Source: Pelomyxa schiedti
Taxonomy: Eukaryota > Evosea > Pelobiontida > Pelomyxidae
Assembly: GCA_020536535.1 (NCBI GenBank)
Contig: JAHLWZ010000792.1
Span: forward strand, 62,001 to 126,000
Direction of reading: 5' to 3'
Length of the DNA stretch: 64,000 nucleotides
Below the pieces are notes generated by a model. That model had not been told where the DNA came from. It made no database searches and saw only the letters and a program-made list of their open reading frames with translations. Position numbers and translations under genes: made by a program. Shown piece by piece: positions 11,363 to 22,425 of the stretch (its first letter is position 1; every line of letters starts with the position of its first letter).

Positions 11363-11953
11363 ATGCGGAGATTTAGCCTCGTTGTTATCGCGTTGTCGTT
11401 GGTTGTTGCAGTATTGGCCTGAGGTCCACCAAAACCCCCCAGAGCTCCAAACGCTCCTGATATTCCAGCGGGAACGTACACAAAGAGGTTTTTCCTTTTT
11501 TTTTTTTTTCCCTCCCCTTTATTTCCTTGTTGTTTTGGTCTTATAAAATGTAGCTGTGGTGGGTGTGCGGTGGAGGATGGCGTTCTCACGTGCACGTGTG
11601 ACGCTCCGGGAAAATCACCCATGATAACCTCGGTTGCTGTTGCGGGGTGCCCCTCATTTGCCAATAGCAATGGTCAGCTTGCTTGCGATAAGGTTTGTAC
11701 TAGTCGTGATTGCGTGAGAAGCTTTCTAATTCTTTCTTAGCCCGGTAATGATGATGGTATTCCGCCTGGACCTTATAGTAACAGCTGCGGTGGTTGTCGT
11801 TTGAGTGATGATGCCGTTCGACTTGAGTGCTCCCACTGTATGACAAATGACATGCAGTACATGGCTTCGAGCATTGATCTTACTCTATGTCCGTCATTTA
11901 CCAACGACAATGGGCAGCTCAAATGCGAGGAGATCCAGAAGTCTGAGCTCTAA
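11363..11953 (+). CDS. secreted cyanovirin-N homologue (CVNH), with an in-frame TGA
   Basis: The body contains two tandem CVNH units: YTKSCGGCAVEDGVLTC ending NSNGQLACDK, and PYSNSCGGCRLSDDAVRL ending TNDNGQLKCEE. An intron (about 11684-11728) falls exactly between them. Each shows the paired Cys and the N.(N/D)GQL.C end of this mannose-lectin fold. Upstream, ATG 11363 gives a classical signal peptide (RRFSLVVIALSLVVAVLA) but is followed at 11420-11422 by TGA before the frame continues GPPKPPRAPNAPDIPAG into the first unit. No normal-sized intron removes the TGA. It could be a sequencing error, a recent null mutation, readthrough or a tiny intron. The family call is firm and the integrity is not. 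Stop TAA at 11951-11953. Confidence 0.7.
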
Positions 11954-12289
11954 TATATGTACCGGACACAATCTGGCAGGTTGACTTTGTTGCATGAGGA
12001 GAGGAGAGTGATAGCGTAGCAGATGCGGGTTTGTGTCCAGAAGGAGCAGTTTGTTGGTGAAGGGGTGAATTGTTAAATGGCAATTTCCCACGCAACTCCC
12101 CCCAGATGATACAAGCAATCCTTCCACAGCAATCCTATTTCTACCACTTTAGCACTTGTAATTTCCTCACACAATAAAAAACAACCTTCAACGATCCTCT
12201 TTGGTTTATTTTTTTTTATTTTTTTTTTTACTTTGTGAACCACTGGTTTGTGGAAACAAGTAAATTAAAAAAAACCAGCCAGGCTACAA
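11954..12289. other. intergenic, 336 bp, no gene seen
   Basis: This lies between the stop of the CVNH gene and the stop of the minus-strand gene at 12290. It holds an AATAAA-like signal at 12173-12178 and T-rich runs. I see no convincing coding stretch. Confidence 0.5.
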
Positions 12290-12880
12290 TTACAATGAAG
12301 CTCCTTTCTGCCATTTGAAGTCCCCTCTCTTTCCTTTTGACCAAAGTTTGGCAATGTTTGGTTCAGAAACAGACGCCGATCCAACCTGGCTCAGCTTGCC
12401 CTTTGTTGTTGATAGCTCGAGCAAATGAATTGAATCCAACCAGGGGCACAGGTTGATGACACACGGCGTTTTGTTGGATGAGCAGCAAGGCGCGATGAAG
12501 ACACGGCCATCATCATAAGGATCACCACTGTGATCACAGTGACAACTCATGTTGTTGCTGCTGTTGTTGTTGATATTGCTGTTGTTGTGCAGGTGTTGAT
12601 GCTGGCCATCAGAACAAGGGTGAAGACAGGCAGACTGGGGGTCCTCAAGGTCCAGGAAGGATGGCAATTGCGGAGTATGGGACTGCGGCCCAAGCCTGGG
12701 TGTGAGGGGCACGTGGGCGTGTGCGTTGAGCATTTGTTTGCGTGAAATGATGGTGGTTGCGTTGGTTGGTCTTTTCGGGGCAAGAAAAAAATCCCCGGAG
12801 ATTAGGAGCAAACCGGGTGTGGACGTCCTCGCCGCTTTTTCCACTCTAAACATAGCACCAGCTGATATGACAAGCACCAT
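12290..12880 (-). CDS. unidentified protein with Asn/His-rich segment
   Basis: An open frame of 196 residues starts MVLVISAGAMFRVEK and contains a Cys/His/Asn-rich middle (HLHNNSNINNNSSNN, SCHCDH) and PCVINLCPWLDSIHLLEL. I do not recognise a family. The true start may be further upstream in another exon near 13033 (MRRNAEDSRGRGRRREICG), but I could not join the two in phase. It converges on the CVNH gene and diverges from the poly-Q gene starting at 13136. Confidence 0.35.
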   Translation of the reverse strand: MVLVISAGAMFRVEKAARTSTPGLLLISGDFFLAPKRPTNATTIISRKQMLNAHAHVPLTPRLGPQSHTPQLPSFLDLEDPQSACLHPCSDGQHQHLHNNSNINNNSSNNMSCHCDHSGDPYDDGRVFIAPCCSSNKTPCVINLCPWLDSIHLLELSTTKGKLSQVGSASVSEPNIAKLWSKGKRGDFKWQKGASL

Positions 12881-13135
12881 TTCCCCGGATGTGGCGCTAA
12901 AAATGCTTTTCGAGAAAAAACTTTCACCCGTTAAAACTCACGTCGTCGTGTTTGATTTCCCGAAAGCCACAGATTTCCCTCCTTCTGCCCCTGCCTCTGC
13001 TATCCTCAGCATTTCTTCTCATTTGTTCTGATGCATGGCTCCCTCGTACCAAAACAAAACTTCTCTCATTCAACTGCCCCATGAGATCCTACTAGGCAAC
13101 CGCCCAAAAGATTTCAGTTTTCAAAACAACAAAAA

Positions 13136-15007
13136 TGATGAACGACTTGCCTCGTGGCCTGCCGACTACGCAACCGATGCCCTACAACCAGCCCTCAGTG
13201 AGTTTATTTATTTTATGTTTTGTCATCGGTAGTTCCTTTGCTCCCCTTTTGTGCCAGTGTCATACTAGTTGCTTCTTTATTAACACTATATTTCCCCTGG
13301 CACGCCAATAAAGAGTTTTGACCAACTTTTGGGCTTGTCATTTGCCACTATGAGCTCACAGCCCAATTCAGGCTACCCTCCCATAATCCCAACAACCACT
13401 CCCCCTGCCTACGCACCACTATCGCTTCCTCCTGCTCCACCACCAACAGATATGCAACAAAACCAACAGCAGTCTTCTCCTAATCCTAATTCTGGCGCCC
13501 CGCCACCGCCTCCTCCACCAATGCAAATGCAACCTCAAATGCAACTGCAGGAGCAGAATAACTTTAGTACCACTGGAGTACAACAGCCACAGCAAATTCA
13601 ACCTCAGTCACAGTCAATTCAGAACTTAGAGCAGGTTTGTGATTGCCTTGTTTGTGCAGGCGTAGTAGAAGTAGTAATTCGGATTAGAGGTTTGGGGTTT
13701 GTTTAGTAAAAATACATTGTTGTATTTTCACTTAATATGAACTTCTCTATAGTGGAAGCAGTTCTTTGCCAATGGCTTTGCTACAATTGAATCAAGGTTG
13801 GCGTCCTTGGAACAAAAGATTACCAATCTCTCAGCTCTTGTTGCACAACATAGTGCCCAATTAAATCCGTACGTTTCCTCCACCTTTTTCACTTTATTTA
13901 ACTTGCCTCTGTTTAGGTCAATTCAATCACCGCTTATGGGTGCTCCTCCATCCTCCAGTATGCCATCAAATTACTCTCCACCTGTAAGGCTTCCCCAGCA
14001 ACTTCCTTATCAGTACAATCCTCTGTCACAATCCGTTCCAACCACTGCCAAGCCGGTCAATGATACATCGTCAGATGAAGTACGTTCCACATCAACAAAA
14101 CGAAAATCGATTGTAACGATTTTCCCCATAACATCCACAGGAATTAGCAAGACAACTTCAGGCCGAGGAAAATCGCCTTGCCCAGCAACCAAATAAACCT
14201 CAGCCTCCACAACCGCAGCCTTCCCAGACACAACCCACCAGTGCTTCTTCTGTGCAAATGGTACCAGATAAAACACTTCTGTGTCTGAACACTTTCAATT
14301 GCAGATCTGTGGGTTGTGCGGCAAAGTATGTACCGCAGGTACAATTCAGCAGCACATGCAGCTTCATACTGGAAATACACATACACCCCTTCAAGTAGTT
14401 TCACAGAGTGTAGGTTCGTTCGTTTTTATTTAACTTCTTCCCCTAACTGGCAGTTATTTAGTTGGACAACCTACAAATAATAGAACGAATGATCGCAATC
14501 CACCGCCACCAGGGTTCTTCTCCTCGTTCTTTGGTGGTAATCTCCATTTCTTTTAGATATATTACCCGGAATGACACAAACCTCTAGGAACTGCCGACAA
14601 ATCCATCGGGGCTTCCCAGGCTCAGCCCCCAACCAAATCGGTTCACCTGATGCCTCCCGGGTTTTCCGATCAACAGCAGCAAGCACTCCTTCAACAGCAA
14701 CAACAACAGCAACAGCAACTGCAACTCCAACAGCAACAACAACTGCAACTCCAACAGCAGCAGCTCGCTCAACAACAATTAATGCAGCAGGCTCAGCTGG
14801 CCCAGCAGGGACTCGCTCCTATGGTCCCTACACCACTCCCTGGGTATGTTATTCTCCCTACGCTCCTTTCTCTAAATGCTGTTTTATAACTCACATAACC
14901 ACACAGCCAACCACCGTACTCCACAGTGTACCAAAATTACCAGTACGCACAAACATTCCATTCTTTCATTACTTTAACTCGAGCAACTTAGGTACCAGAG
15001 AGTGTGA
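13136..15007 (+). CDS. coiled-coil, UIM-like, C2H2 zinc finger, poly-Q protein
   Basis: The start MMNDLPRGLPTTQPMPYNQ is followed by a long intron and a Pro/Gln-rich exon. A short coiled coil follows (WKQFFANGFATIESRLASL, EQKITNLSALVAQHSAQL). A phase-0 splice produces SSDEELARQLQAEENRLAQ, which resembles a ubiquitin-interacting motif. Next is one C2H2-type finger (CGLCGKVCTAGTIQQHMQLH) with C-x2-C and H-x3-H. The C-terminal third is poly-Gln/Leu (about 14680-14800) and ends VYQNYQYQRV with stop TGA 15005-15007. A single finger of this spacing also fits the NDP52-type ubiquitin-binding zinc finger. Function by inference: a ubiquitin-binding scaffold. It shares strand and themes with the PTEN-FW gene, which starts 120 bp further on. 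Confidence 0.6.
14682..14795 (+). repeat. CAG/CAA-rich poly-glutamine tract
   Basis: A mixed CAA/CAG run inside the last large exon of the C2H2 gene codes for about 30 mostly Gln residues with interspersed Leu. Mixed codons suggest some age rather than a fresh expansion. Confidence 0.8.
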
Positions 15008-15126
15008 TGGAACTTGTGTTGTTGTCAAAAACACCCACCCGCCATCAAAACAAAATTTTTTACGAGAACCATTTTCCGGAAACGCGTATCTAGATTTTTT
15101 TGGTGCAGTGGCAGATCTCGTGCATA

Positions 15127-17544
15127 ATGATACGGGCGGCGGTGTCGGGGGAGCGTATACGATACATTGCGGATGGTTTCGATTTGGATCTCGCTTGTAC
15201 GATGCATCTTTTCTTTGTTGGCTCACAGTAACCAATTTGCAGATATTACGACGCGGATTATCGCCATGGCCACTCCGGGCATCACGGCATCGCAAAAAGT
15301 TCCCCTCTTGTTAGGTTGTACAATTGTGACTCAACTGCTTTCATTAGGTGTATCGAAATCCATTACCTGCAGTGCAGAGGTTCTCTTTCTCCTTGAGAAA
15401 TTAATGGCTTATTGTGTAAAGATTTTTCAATCAGCGACACAAAGGCAAATACATGATATACAATCTTTGTTCAGAGGAGTACTGCCAATACGAGCCTACA
15501 GTATTTGATTACCAAAGTACACCCAAAGACCATTGTCTGTTATACTAAATTTGTGAAATTACAGTCACTCAGATCCCCTTCCAGGACCACCATGCCCCGC
15601 CCATCAATTTGATATCCCAGTTTTGCCACAGGTTTCATCCCTCTTGAGCACACTGTCGTATTTGACTTACATCTGACAGTGTCGATTCCTGGTTGGGAAC
15701 CGACCCGAAAAATGTTATAGCAGTTCATTGCAAAGGTGGCAAGGTATGATGTTGACCTGATACTGGTCAAAACAAAAAAAAACCGCCACCCTTTTCCTTT
15801 CAACGAGTAGTGTACCTACATTTTAAATGGGATACAGGGAAGAACGGGATTGATGATTTGTTGTTACCTTGTACACAAAGGAATGACTGCTGAAGAATCT
15901 CTGAAAGAGTTTGGAAAGCAGCGAGGAAAGGTGATTGATTAACTTTACACTGGCAGTGGCAACTCACTTTGTTTAGAATGTCACAGGACCCTCTCAAATT
16001 AGGTATATACACTATTTCGAGCAAGTGACCAGGCGGGAAGTGGAACCTTTGCCAATTCAACTTCCCTTATTACTGGCACGAATTCACCTCATCGGCGAAA
16101 ATCGGTTAGGTGAGATGTCCTTCTAGCAATCATTTCATTAGTCATTCATTTTTTCTCAGAACCTCAGCTGACAGCGAATTTTGAAAATACGGAAATACAT
16201 CTAAATTCCTCCGTAGGCATTAGCTACCCTTTTTCCCCCTGAGTAAATATAATAGATGAATGTGCACTCCAACTACATTGACATCAATTGCGGTGGCTCC
16301 ATTTTGAAAGGAGGTTAAGGGTTCTTTTGTTTCTCAAGTCCTTACTCTATTCTCACAGATGTGGAATTCAATATGTTTTTCAACTTCCTTCCTTTTCTTT
16401 TGTTTTACACTCAATACAGTTTTGATAAGAGAGAAAGTATTGCTATGTTCACAATCCACACAGCGTTTGTTGACCCTAAGGTTCCTCTATTTTTACCAGC
16501 CTCGGAGATTGATAAATGTCGCAGTGAAGTTGAAGGCAAAATTGTCTGCGTAGTTCACTGCAAAATGAATGGACTAATTCCGCCCAGACAACGGTCGGAT
16601 GCATAAAGTCTGTTGAACTCTGTTTTGCTCAGGCGATTCCAGACCCATCCCTGTTATGGGAAAAGTACTCAACTTTCTTTTCTACCAATTCAAACCTTCT
16701 TGCAGTCGTACAGATCGATTCAGGGCAGTAGAAGTTCTACAAATTCCAACAAAGACAGTTGTGCATTCCTGTGCCCCGAATGGCACATTGACGGCCTCCT
16801 GGTTCCTCAAGAATGGTGGAAAAACTTGGGTTGAAGGTTGCAAAGTGATGCTCCTACGAGGGCCTGAAACAGGGAGCTACCCGCCAGTTATTTTACCACC
16901 TCTTGGTCAAGGTACACCCCTGTACTAACATTCAAATTCTCAACATTGCGCGAAGGTCAAGTTATTTTGGCCACAACTACCGTCATAGCACCGTACAAGT
17001 CAGGAGAGTATGTGACCAGTTGGAGCTGTTCAGATCCCTCTGGTGCATTATTTGGAGATATTCTATCGTTTTCTTTCACTGTACTTTTATCAAGTTCAGA
17101 AAGCGATAACACAACCACCACCGACATCAGAGCATCACCAACCACCCCACATGCAATTGTAGCATTATCGAGTACATCACCCTCGACCAAGATTGCAGCC
17201 ACGGTACTGTTCTTACTTATCTCCTTTGAAAATTAACATTGTTGTCCTTCAGCCAGAAGAGGACAAAGCACGAACCTCCCGAAGAGCCCAGTTCGGAGAG
17301 GCTATTGTATGGAAGTTTGCCCGTAACTATCACTCACGGAACTTTGTTTTTTCTGCAGAGAAACCCCCAACAACTTCTTGATGATGTCTTCAAGATGAAT
17401 CTGGAAAACCAGCGGCTGGTTCAGGAACTTGAGCAGCTTCAATCCGACTGTGATGCGATTACCGCAGAAAACCTACTCTTGAGAACACGGCTGGAACAAC
17501 ACCAAGCCTCTTCTGAAAACACCGACCCTCAAACAAATCACTAA
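15127..17544 (+). CDS. PTEN-type phosphatase fused to an NBR1-type FW domain
   Basis: The N-terminus MIRAAVSGERIRYIADGFD continues DLDLAYITTRIIAMATPG, as in PTEN. Then come KGKYMIYNLC and IPFQDHHAPP, and the catalytic P-loop HCKGGKGRTGLMIC (Cys, Arg and basic residues kept) across an intron at about 15745. A C2-like part follows (DVEFNMFFNFLP; SIAMFTIHTAFVDPKV; ASEIDKCRSEVEGKIVC). A phase-0 intron starting GTAGTTCAC (about 16549) leads to AIPDPSLLWENRTDRFRAVE and an FW domain (about 16745-17095: ASWFLKNGGKTWVEGC, APYKSGEYVTSWSC, LFGDILSFSFTV). A coiled coil ends the protein (VFKMNLENQRLVQELEQLQ), stop 17542-17544. Predicted activity is PI(3,4,5)P3 3-phosphatase. FW occurs in NBR1 and ILRUN. 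If the join at 16549-16628 fails, these are two genes. Confidence 0.75.
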
Positions 17545-17617
17545 TGCAAAAGCAAGCAACAAAAAAAAAGTAGCTTCTATTCACAATTTGTATTTGATGT
17601 GCCAGCCGTGAGTGGGT

Positions 17618-18759
17618 TTATTTATCCATGGGCAATGTGGTTGGGAAGCCAAGTTCCGTCATCAGGCCTTGGAATCCTGTCATGAAGGAAACAAGGAATT
17701 GCTGTACAACTTGACTGGGCACAAAATCGTCCAGTGAGGTGGCATCCAGGTCCAATATTTTCTGAGCCGGGTTTAATTCATGGTAGAGAAAAGAGAGGAA
17801 CGAAAATGGGGAACAAACCTGTTCTTCAGCAGATTGTTGCAGTAAGTCAAAGAATCTTTGGAAGTCAAGTCCAAGCATTGTTCGAATATCAAGGAGATTG
17901 AAGAGGTCCTGGAGTGTGTCCCGGTGGAAGAAAATGGTGTCGGGTTGGTCTGATTGGTTGTTGGTTTTTTTCACTTTATCAGGCTTTGTTAAGTGGGAGA
18001 TGTGATATACCAGCCCATGTTGCTGTTGACATATTTTCCGATACAAGGTTCATTATCCAGGCAACAACGGCATCTATTCCGTTTGGCTTGTTCATCTGCT
18101 CTCTGGTTAAGAAATTGCCGGTTCAATGAGACACACATCATTCCACATCTTTAAAGTACAAAATGTCTGAAATTTCCTTGTTGCGTGCATTGGTTTCTCT
18201 GCAGTTCTCCAGTCTACATGCATTTGCGCAAATTCTAGTGCATCTGGCTGAGTTATCTTCCCCTATACAATGCAAAGCAAAGAAGAATGTAAGATGCCAA
18301 AAATGACATGAAACATGGGGACAGTACTGTTTTATTTTTGTCAAGAAAGTACAATGTGCCCACGTGGCGGAAATCAATCGGGTATTCCCTCGGTACACTA
18401 TCTTGTATTTCCAGTATCTAAACAATAACAAATTTAAAAAAAAGAAAAAAAAAATTGAACAATAACCCAAATTCAACAAACGAAATAAAGACAGAAGCAA
18501 CGACGCACGCACGCACTCTCGCTCTCACCTCGTGCAACACCACGTAGTCCCTGTTTGGCATGGGCCCAGGGGAGTACACCATCGACACCTCCGACCGCGC
18601 CGTGCTCCGTGCCGTGCTGCGCGCCGTGCTGCGGCTCGTGTTGCTTCGTCCGGTGGCCATGCTCGTGCCCGGCCGCGTGCTCAGCGCGTTGGCCGCCGTC
18701 TGCGTGTACATCGTGAACTGCGACGTGACGAACGTGATGTTGGATGCTGCTGTTCCCAT
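17618..18759 (-). CDS. unidentified protein, Ser/Thr/Arg-repeat N-terminus
   Basis: The first exon is GC-rich and starts MGTAASNITFVTSQFTMYT. It carries a small repeat (RSTARSTARSTARSE) and ends NRDYVVLHEV at a good GT donor. Later exons read ILEIQDSVPREYPIDFRHV and GTLYFLDKNKTVLSPC. Then come a short Cys-rich piece (CTRICANACRLENC) and a helical C-terminus (LFNLLDIRTMLGLDFQRFF; VQQFLVSFMTGFQGLMTEL) with stop at 17618. No family is recognised, and the Cys-rich exon may be misassigned. It converges on the PTEN-FW gene, with 73 bp between stops. Confidence 0.4.
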
Positions 18760-18841
18760 GGTATTGTTACGTTGGTCCAACACCAAACAAGTTACTCTTC
18801 CCGTACTCCCTGATCAAGAATCTGTTTCGAATTAAGTTTTT

Positions 18842-20951
18842 CGGGCGATGAGACACTGGTCTTCCGCCGCGGAGTTTTGCCAATCATACTGCATTCAACG
18901 TGTCTTCCTCTTTTTATGGAATGACGTGGCTTCAAAACACAACAATGCACATAACATTGGGGAAATTGTACATCTGCTACAAAAAATACTTGGAAATGTC
19001 TTTAGGGAGGTGGAATGTACTGTCGCGGTTTTGAAGCACCTGCCAGTTGAGCCTTTCAAAGCAGAGTAGATGAAATGGTTGCCCTCACTCAGTATCTCAG
19101 AGGTAAAAGAAGTCCTATCACCGGGGAACTTCACCAAAGAAGACATTAGAGATGTAAATCTCTCTCGAGAGTACATGCTTTTATCAGCATTGAGATTATA
19201 AAAGGGTTCCCAGAGATAACAGCTACAATGTTCAAGGAGTGAGAAGTTCATGCACATGGCTATTGTAACACCCGGGCACATTGAGTTCACCATGAGGACC
19301 TGGGCCTGTCTTGTAGTGACTTTGCTGGGCCAGAGAAATGGCGGCACAGGCCAAAGCATGGTGGGGTTAAGAATTATTTTTGTTTTTACTGACGTAACAA
19401 TCAATATGTGGTTGAGAGGACAGAGATGATATGTTCTGGTGTTGGTCGAGAGTTCGGGTCCCTTTTTTTGTTTTTGTTGGATGAGTTGGTTCAAGCTAGT
19501 TTTTTTGAGAGTCAAGAAGCTATACCTAGTGAGGATTTGGCAGAGGAGGTCATTGAATGAGGGTGGAAGTTGCAGACTATGTTTACTGGTAAGGGTACCG
19601 CCACTTTGATAGAATTCAAACAGTGCCTCACAACTTTGAATATCGGGGGGTAGCACGTCATCTCCAACAAGAATCTAGTGTTATTTAAGTACATTACAGA
19701 ATTATTTACGTTATTGTGAAGCAAAACCTCAAGGACTATGACTAAATAGAAGGTTAGGATTGAATTTCAAAACCATGACTACCTCCCAAGGTATAAACAT
19801 CCGCTTTGTAGGGAACATATTCCTCTCCCAGAATAATTTCTGGGGCCTATAAATCCTAGGTTAACTGTGGAGTTAAGGACGCACTTACATGGTAGAGAAG
19901 GAAAAACTGGCTAGTTCTGGGCCCAAACTTTTTTGAGGGACTTGAGTAGTCGGTACACACATAAGAATATGGAAAACAGGTAACTTGATCACAATAAAAA
20001 TTAGTGGCGGAAACAGGTCCCTACCTTTAAGGACTTCATTAACAAAACCTAGATTGGAGGGCTGTGAGAGATGGGAGTGAATAGAGAGGTTGGAAGGAGA
20101 TGGAATACAAAGAGATCATGAACGACCCCCAAGTGCTTAAACAGAACAATTATCTTGGCTACATAAATTTGGTCAATCAACTGTTTAAATTGTAAATTTG
20201 CTCCAAACCAAGCTGCTGAGCAACAGATTGTGCAAAGACAGATTTCATTTCTTTTGGCAGTGTCATCGTCACAGATTGGAAAGGCTGGAACTTCTGGACG
20301 ACTGTATACCTCCCATAGTCATACTATAACATATGTAAGGCGTCGAAGCGATTTACTCATCACTACCCACAGATCAAAACAGAAAATGACATGACAGGAA
20401 TAGGGGTGTACTGGGTGCGTTGCAAGTTGTAATACCAGATCATCCATTTCATCCTTTTTGTGCTTTGTCTGTTAGATTTCCTTTTTGTTCTTAAAAACAA
20501 AAAAAAAAAAGGAAGCCAGGAGACAGGTAAAGAGAATACGTACATCTCTTGAAAAGTTCCTGGTGGAGGTAACAAGAGCCACTTCCACAGGTTGCAATGT
20601 TCGGGCAATCCAAAAGATAATTCCAGTGGTGAATTCCAGAGGGAGAGCTGCAAGAATGTTCCCAAGGTCACATCCCACAGATGTTCCTGAGTGCGCACAC
20701 GAGTGCCTGCACAGTACTATGGTCCTTACAATGGACTTGAATTCATGTGGGAACAGTGAGTGGTTGGCCGGATTCCACTCTGGAAACAACATGGTGCCAA
20801 GTTCAGCACGGAAATCAGAGGCACTATTACTGACATTCAATTTCACAACGAAGCAAAAAAGTGAGTGCCGACGTGTTCGGAACAGACCGCACCAAAACGC
20901 CTTTGATTCTGGCGACAATTCCACAACGAAACCACGCGGTGTCTTCATCAT
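18842..20951 (-). CDS. divergent protein kinase-like protein
   Basis: The first exon starts MMKTPRGFVVELSPESKAF. Kinase C-lobe signatures appear downstream. An alpha-E helix and catalytic-loop region reads FAQSVAQQLAKIIVLFKHL then GVVHDLF (about 20110-20250). An APE motif sits in HAPEIILGEEYVPYKADVY (about 19805-19860), with YTLGVLLHNNILVGDDVLP and QLPPSFNDLLCQIL after it. The usual HRDLKxxN appears as HDLF with no clear KxxN, and the DFG site is not recognisable; a nearby stretch reads VSATNF. It may be a pseudokinase, or my exon choice is wrong here. The N-terminal 200 residues and the part after 19500 are not recognised. Upstream lies the divergent PEP mutase family gene, 137 bp away. Confidence 0.5.
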
Positions 20952-21088
20952 AAACAGAAATAACAGGTTCTACCTCGCCAACCCACAATTACTTCAATCG
21001 TTCTCTCACCCGCCGACGAAGAAAGTTCGGTTTTTGTCGTTTCGTGAATCGCTGCGATTGATAAAGGTTGAAAAACACACAGGGAGAA

Positions 21089-22402
21089 TGGCATCGGCTG
21101 CTACGGTCACGACCACGAAGAAACGGACTACGGTGCTGAGGGAAGCCATTATGGCACGTCGTGCCGTCGTAGTCCCTGGTCGGGGAAAAGTCTTTCTTTC
21201 TTTTTTTTTTTTTTTACTCCCTTTCGTAACCCATAATTTGTTTAGGGTGCCACGATGCTATGAGTGCTATGGTGATAGAGCAAACTGGATTCGAAGCAAC
21301 ACAGGTATTGTGGCGTTCTACCTTTTCATTCGAGCTTAGTGGCTGTGTGGTTGAGATTTCTGGGTTTGGACTTGCAGCTTCGATATTAGGCAAGCCAGAT
21401 GTTGGGCTTGTACAAATGAAAGATGTGCTGGACATGACGTGGAATATTGTCCAGGCTGTGAAGATACCCGTTATGGCTGATGTGGTATCAATCCCAATCC
21501 CCCGCACTTATTTGTAACTATAACTATCCGTCTACCTGCGCACTTTTTTTTTCCCTGCTTGTTTTAATGCTTTTGTATACAAAAGGATACTGGCGGTGGA
21601 AATGCTGTCAATGCAGCGTGGATCACACAGAGACTCCTTGCCATGGGTGTGGCTGGAATGAACATTGAGGATCAAGTATTCCCGAAGAGGTGTGGCCACA
21701 TGGCTGGAAAGGAAGTCATCTCGGCTGAGGAAATGGCCGGCAAAGTGCGGGCTTGTGCTGCCGTACGGGATGCTGCCGATCCTGATTTCATCATCAATGC
21801 GAGAACCGACTGTTATGCTTCCATGGGACTTGAAGAGGCAGTAAGAAGATGCAACTTGTAGTAGTGTCTATTTCGTTTCTGCAGTATAATAATTCAGACA
21901 GGTATTTGGAATCTGGTGCGGATTTAGTGTTTATCGATGGAATAAGAACACTGGCAGATATTAAGACTGTAAGTCACCAATTGAACCCAAAATTGAAATG
22001 TCACTTAATTCCAGGCCGTGGCAGCAATAAAGGGACCTCTTTCTGTTAACTTGATGGATGGTGTCACCGGTACTTTTTTCTTGCCTCCCTGTGCAAACTC
22101 AGTGTATTGCAGGAGTTAAAACTGAGCTTGTGCCCATTCCCACACTAGCTTCCATTGGAATAGGCCGAGTATCCATTCCCGTTGCCTCTATAATGGTCAC
22201 ACAACGAGCTCTGACAAACTTCTTCACTGAACTCAGGCAATCACCCACTGGCACACTTCCGGGGCAAACTCAATGGGTCCCTACATTCCAGCAGTTCACC
22301 AATTTCGTTGGTGCTGCTGAATACAAGGTAATGGAGGACACTTACCTTCCCCAACAAACTCTCACCCACAAGTATCATGGTGCCACCAGTTTGCACGAAT
22401 AA
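21089..22402 (+). CDS. isocitrate lyase/PEP mutase family enzyme
   Basis: A start at ATG 21089 (MASAATVTTTKKRTTVLRE) leads through a 70-nt intron to VPGCHDAMSAMVIEQTGFEA. Family motifs follow in order: ASILGKPDVGLVQMKDVLD, a Mg-binding DVDTGGGNAVNAAWI, NIEDQVFPKRCGH, FIINARTDCYASMGLEEAV, LESGADLVFIDGIRTLADI and IGIGRVSIPVASIM. The KRCGH catalytic loop with Cys marks C-C bond lyases of the superfamily (methylisocitrate lyase, dimethylmalate lyase, oxaloacetate hydrolase) rather than PEP mutase itself. The exact substrate is open. The length of about 300 residues fits the prokaryote-type short enzymes. No targeting peptide is evident beyond a basic, Thr-rich start. It ends 24 bp from the stop of convergent USB1. 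Confidence 0.85.
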
Positions 22403-22425
22403 AAAAAAAGGGAGTGATGCATTTT

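Noticed and set aside
11363-11422. TGA as a sense codon or selenocysteine genome-wide
   Set aside because: TGA ends PEP mutase neighbours, MROH1, TRAF, CUE-Arp and ubiquitin frames in the expected places, and no SECIS element could be judged. Error or null allele is simpler.
16613-16834. Separate small gene between PTEN and FW parts
   Set aside because: The frame is an intron/exon mixture; the phase-consistent path joins the two domains directly.
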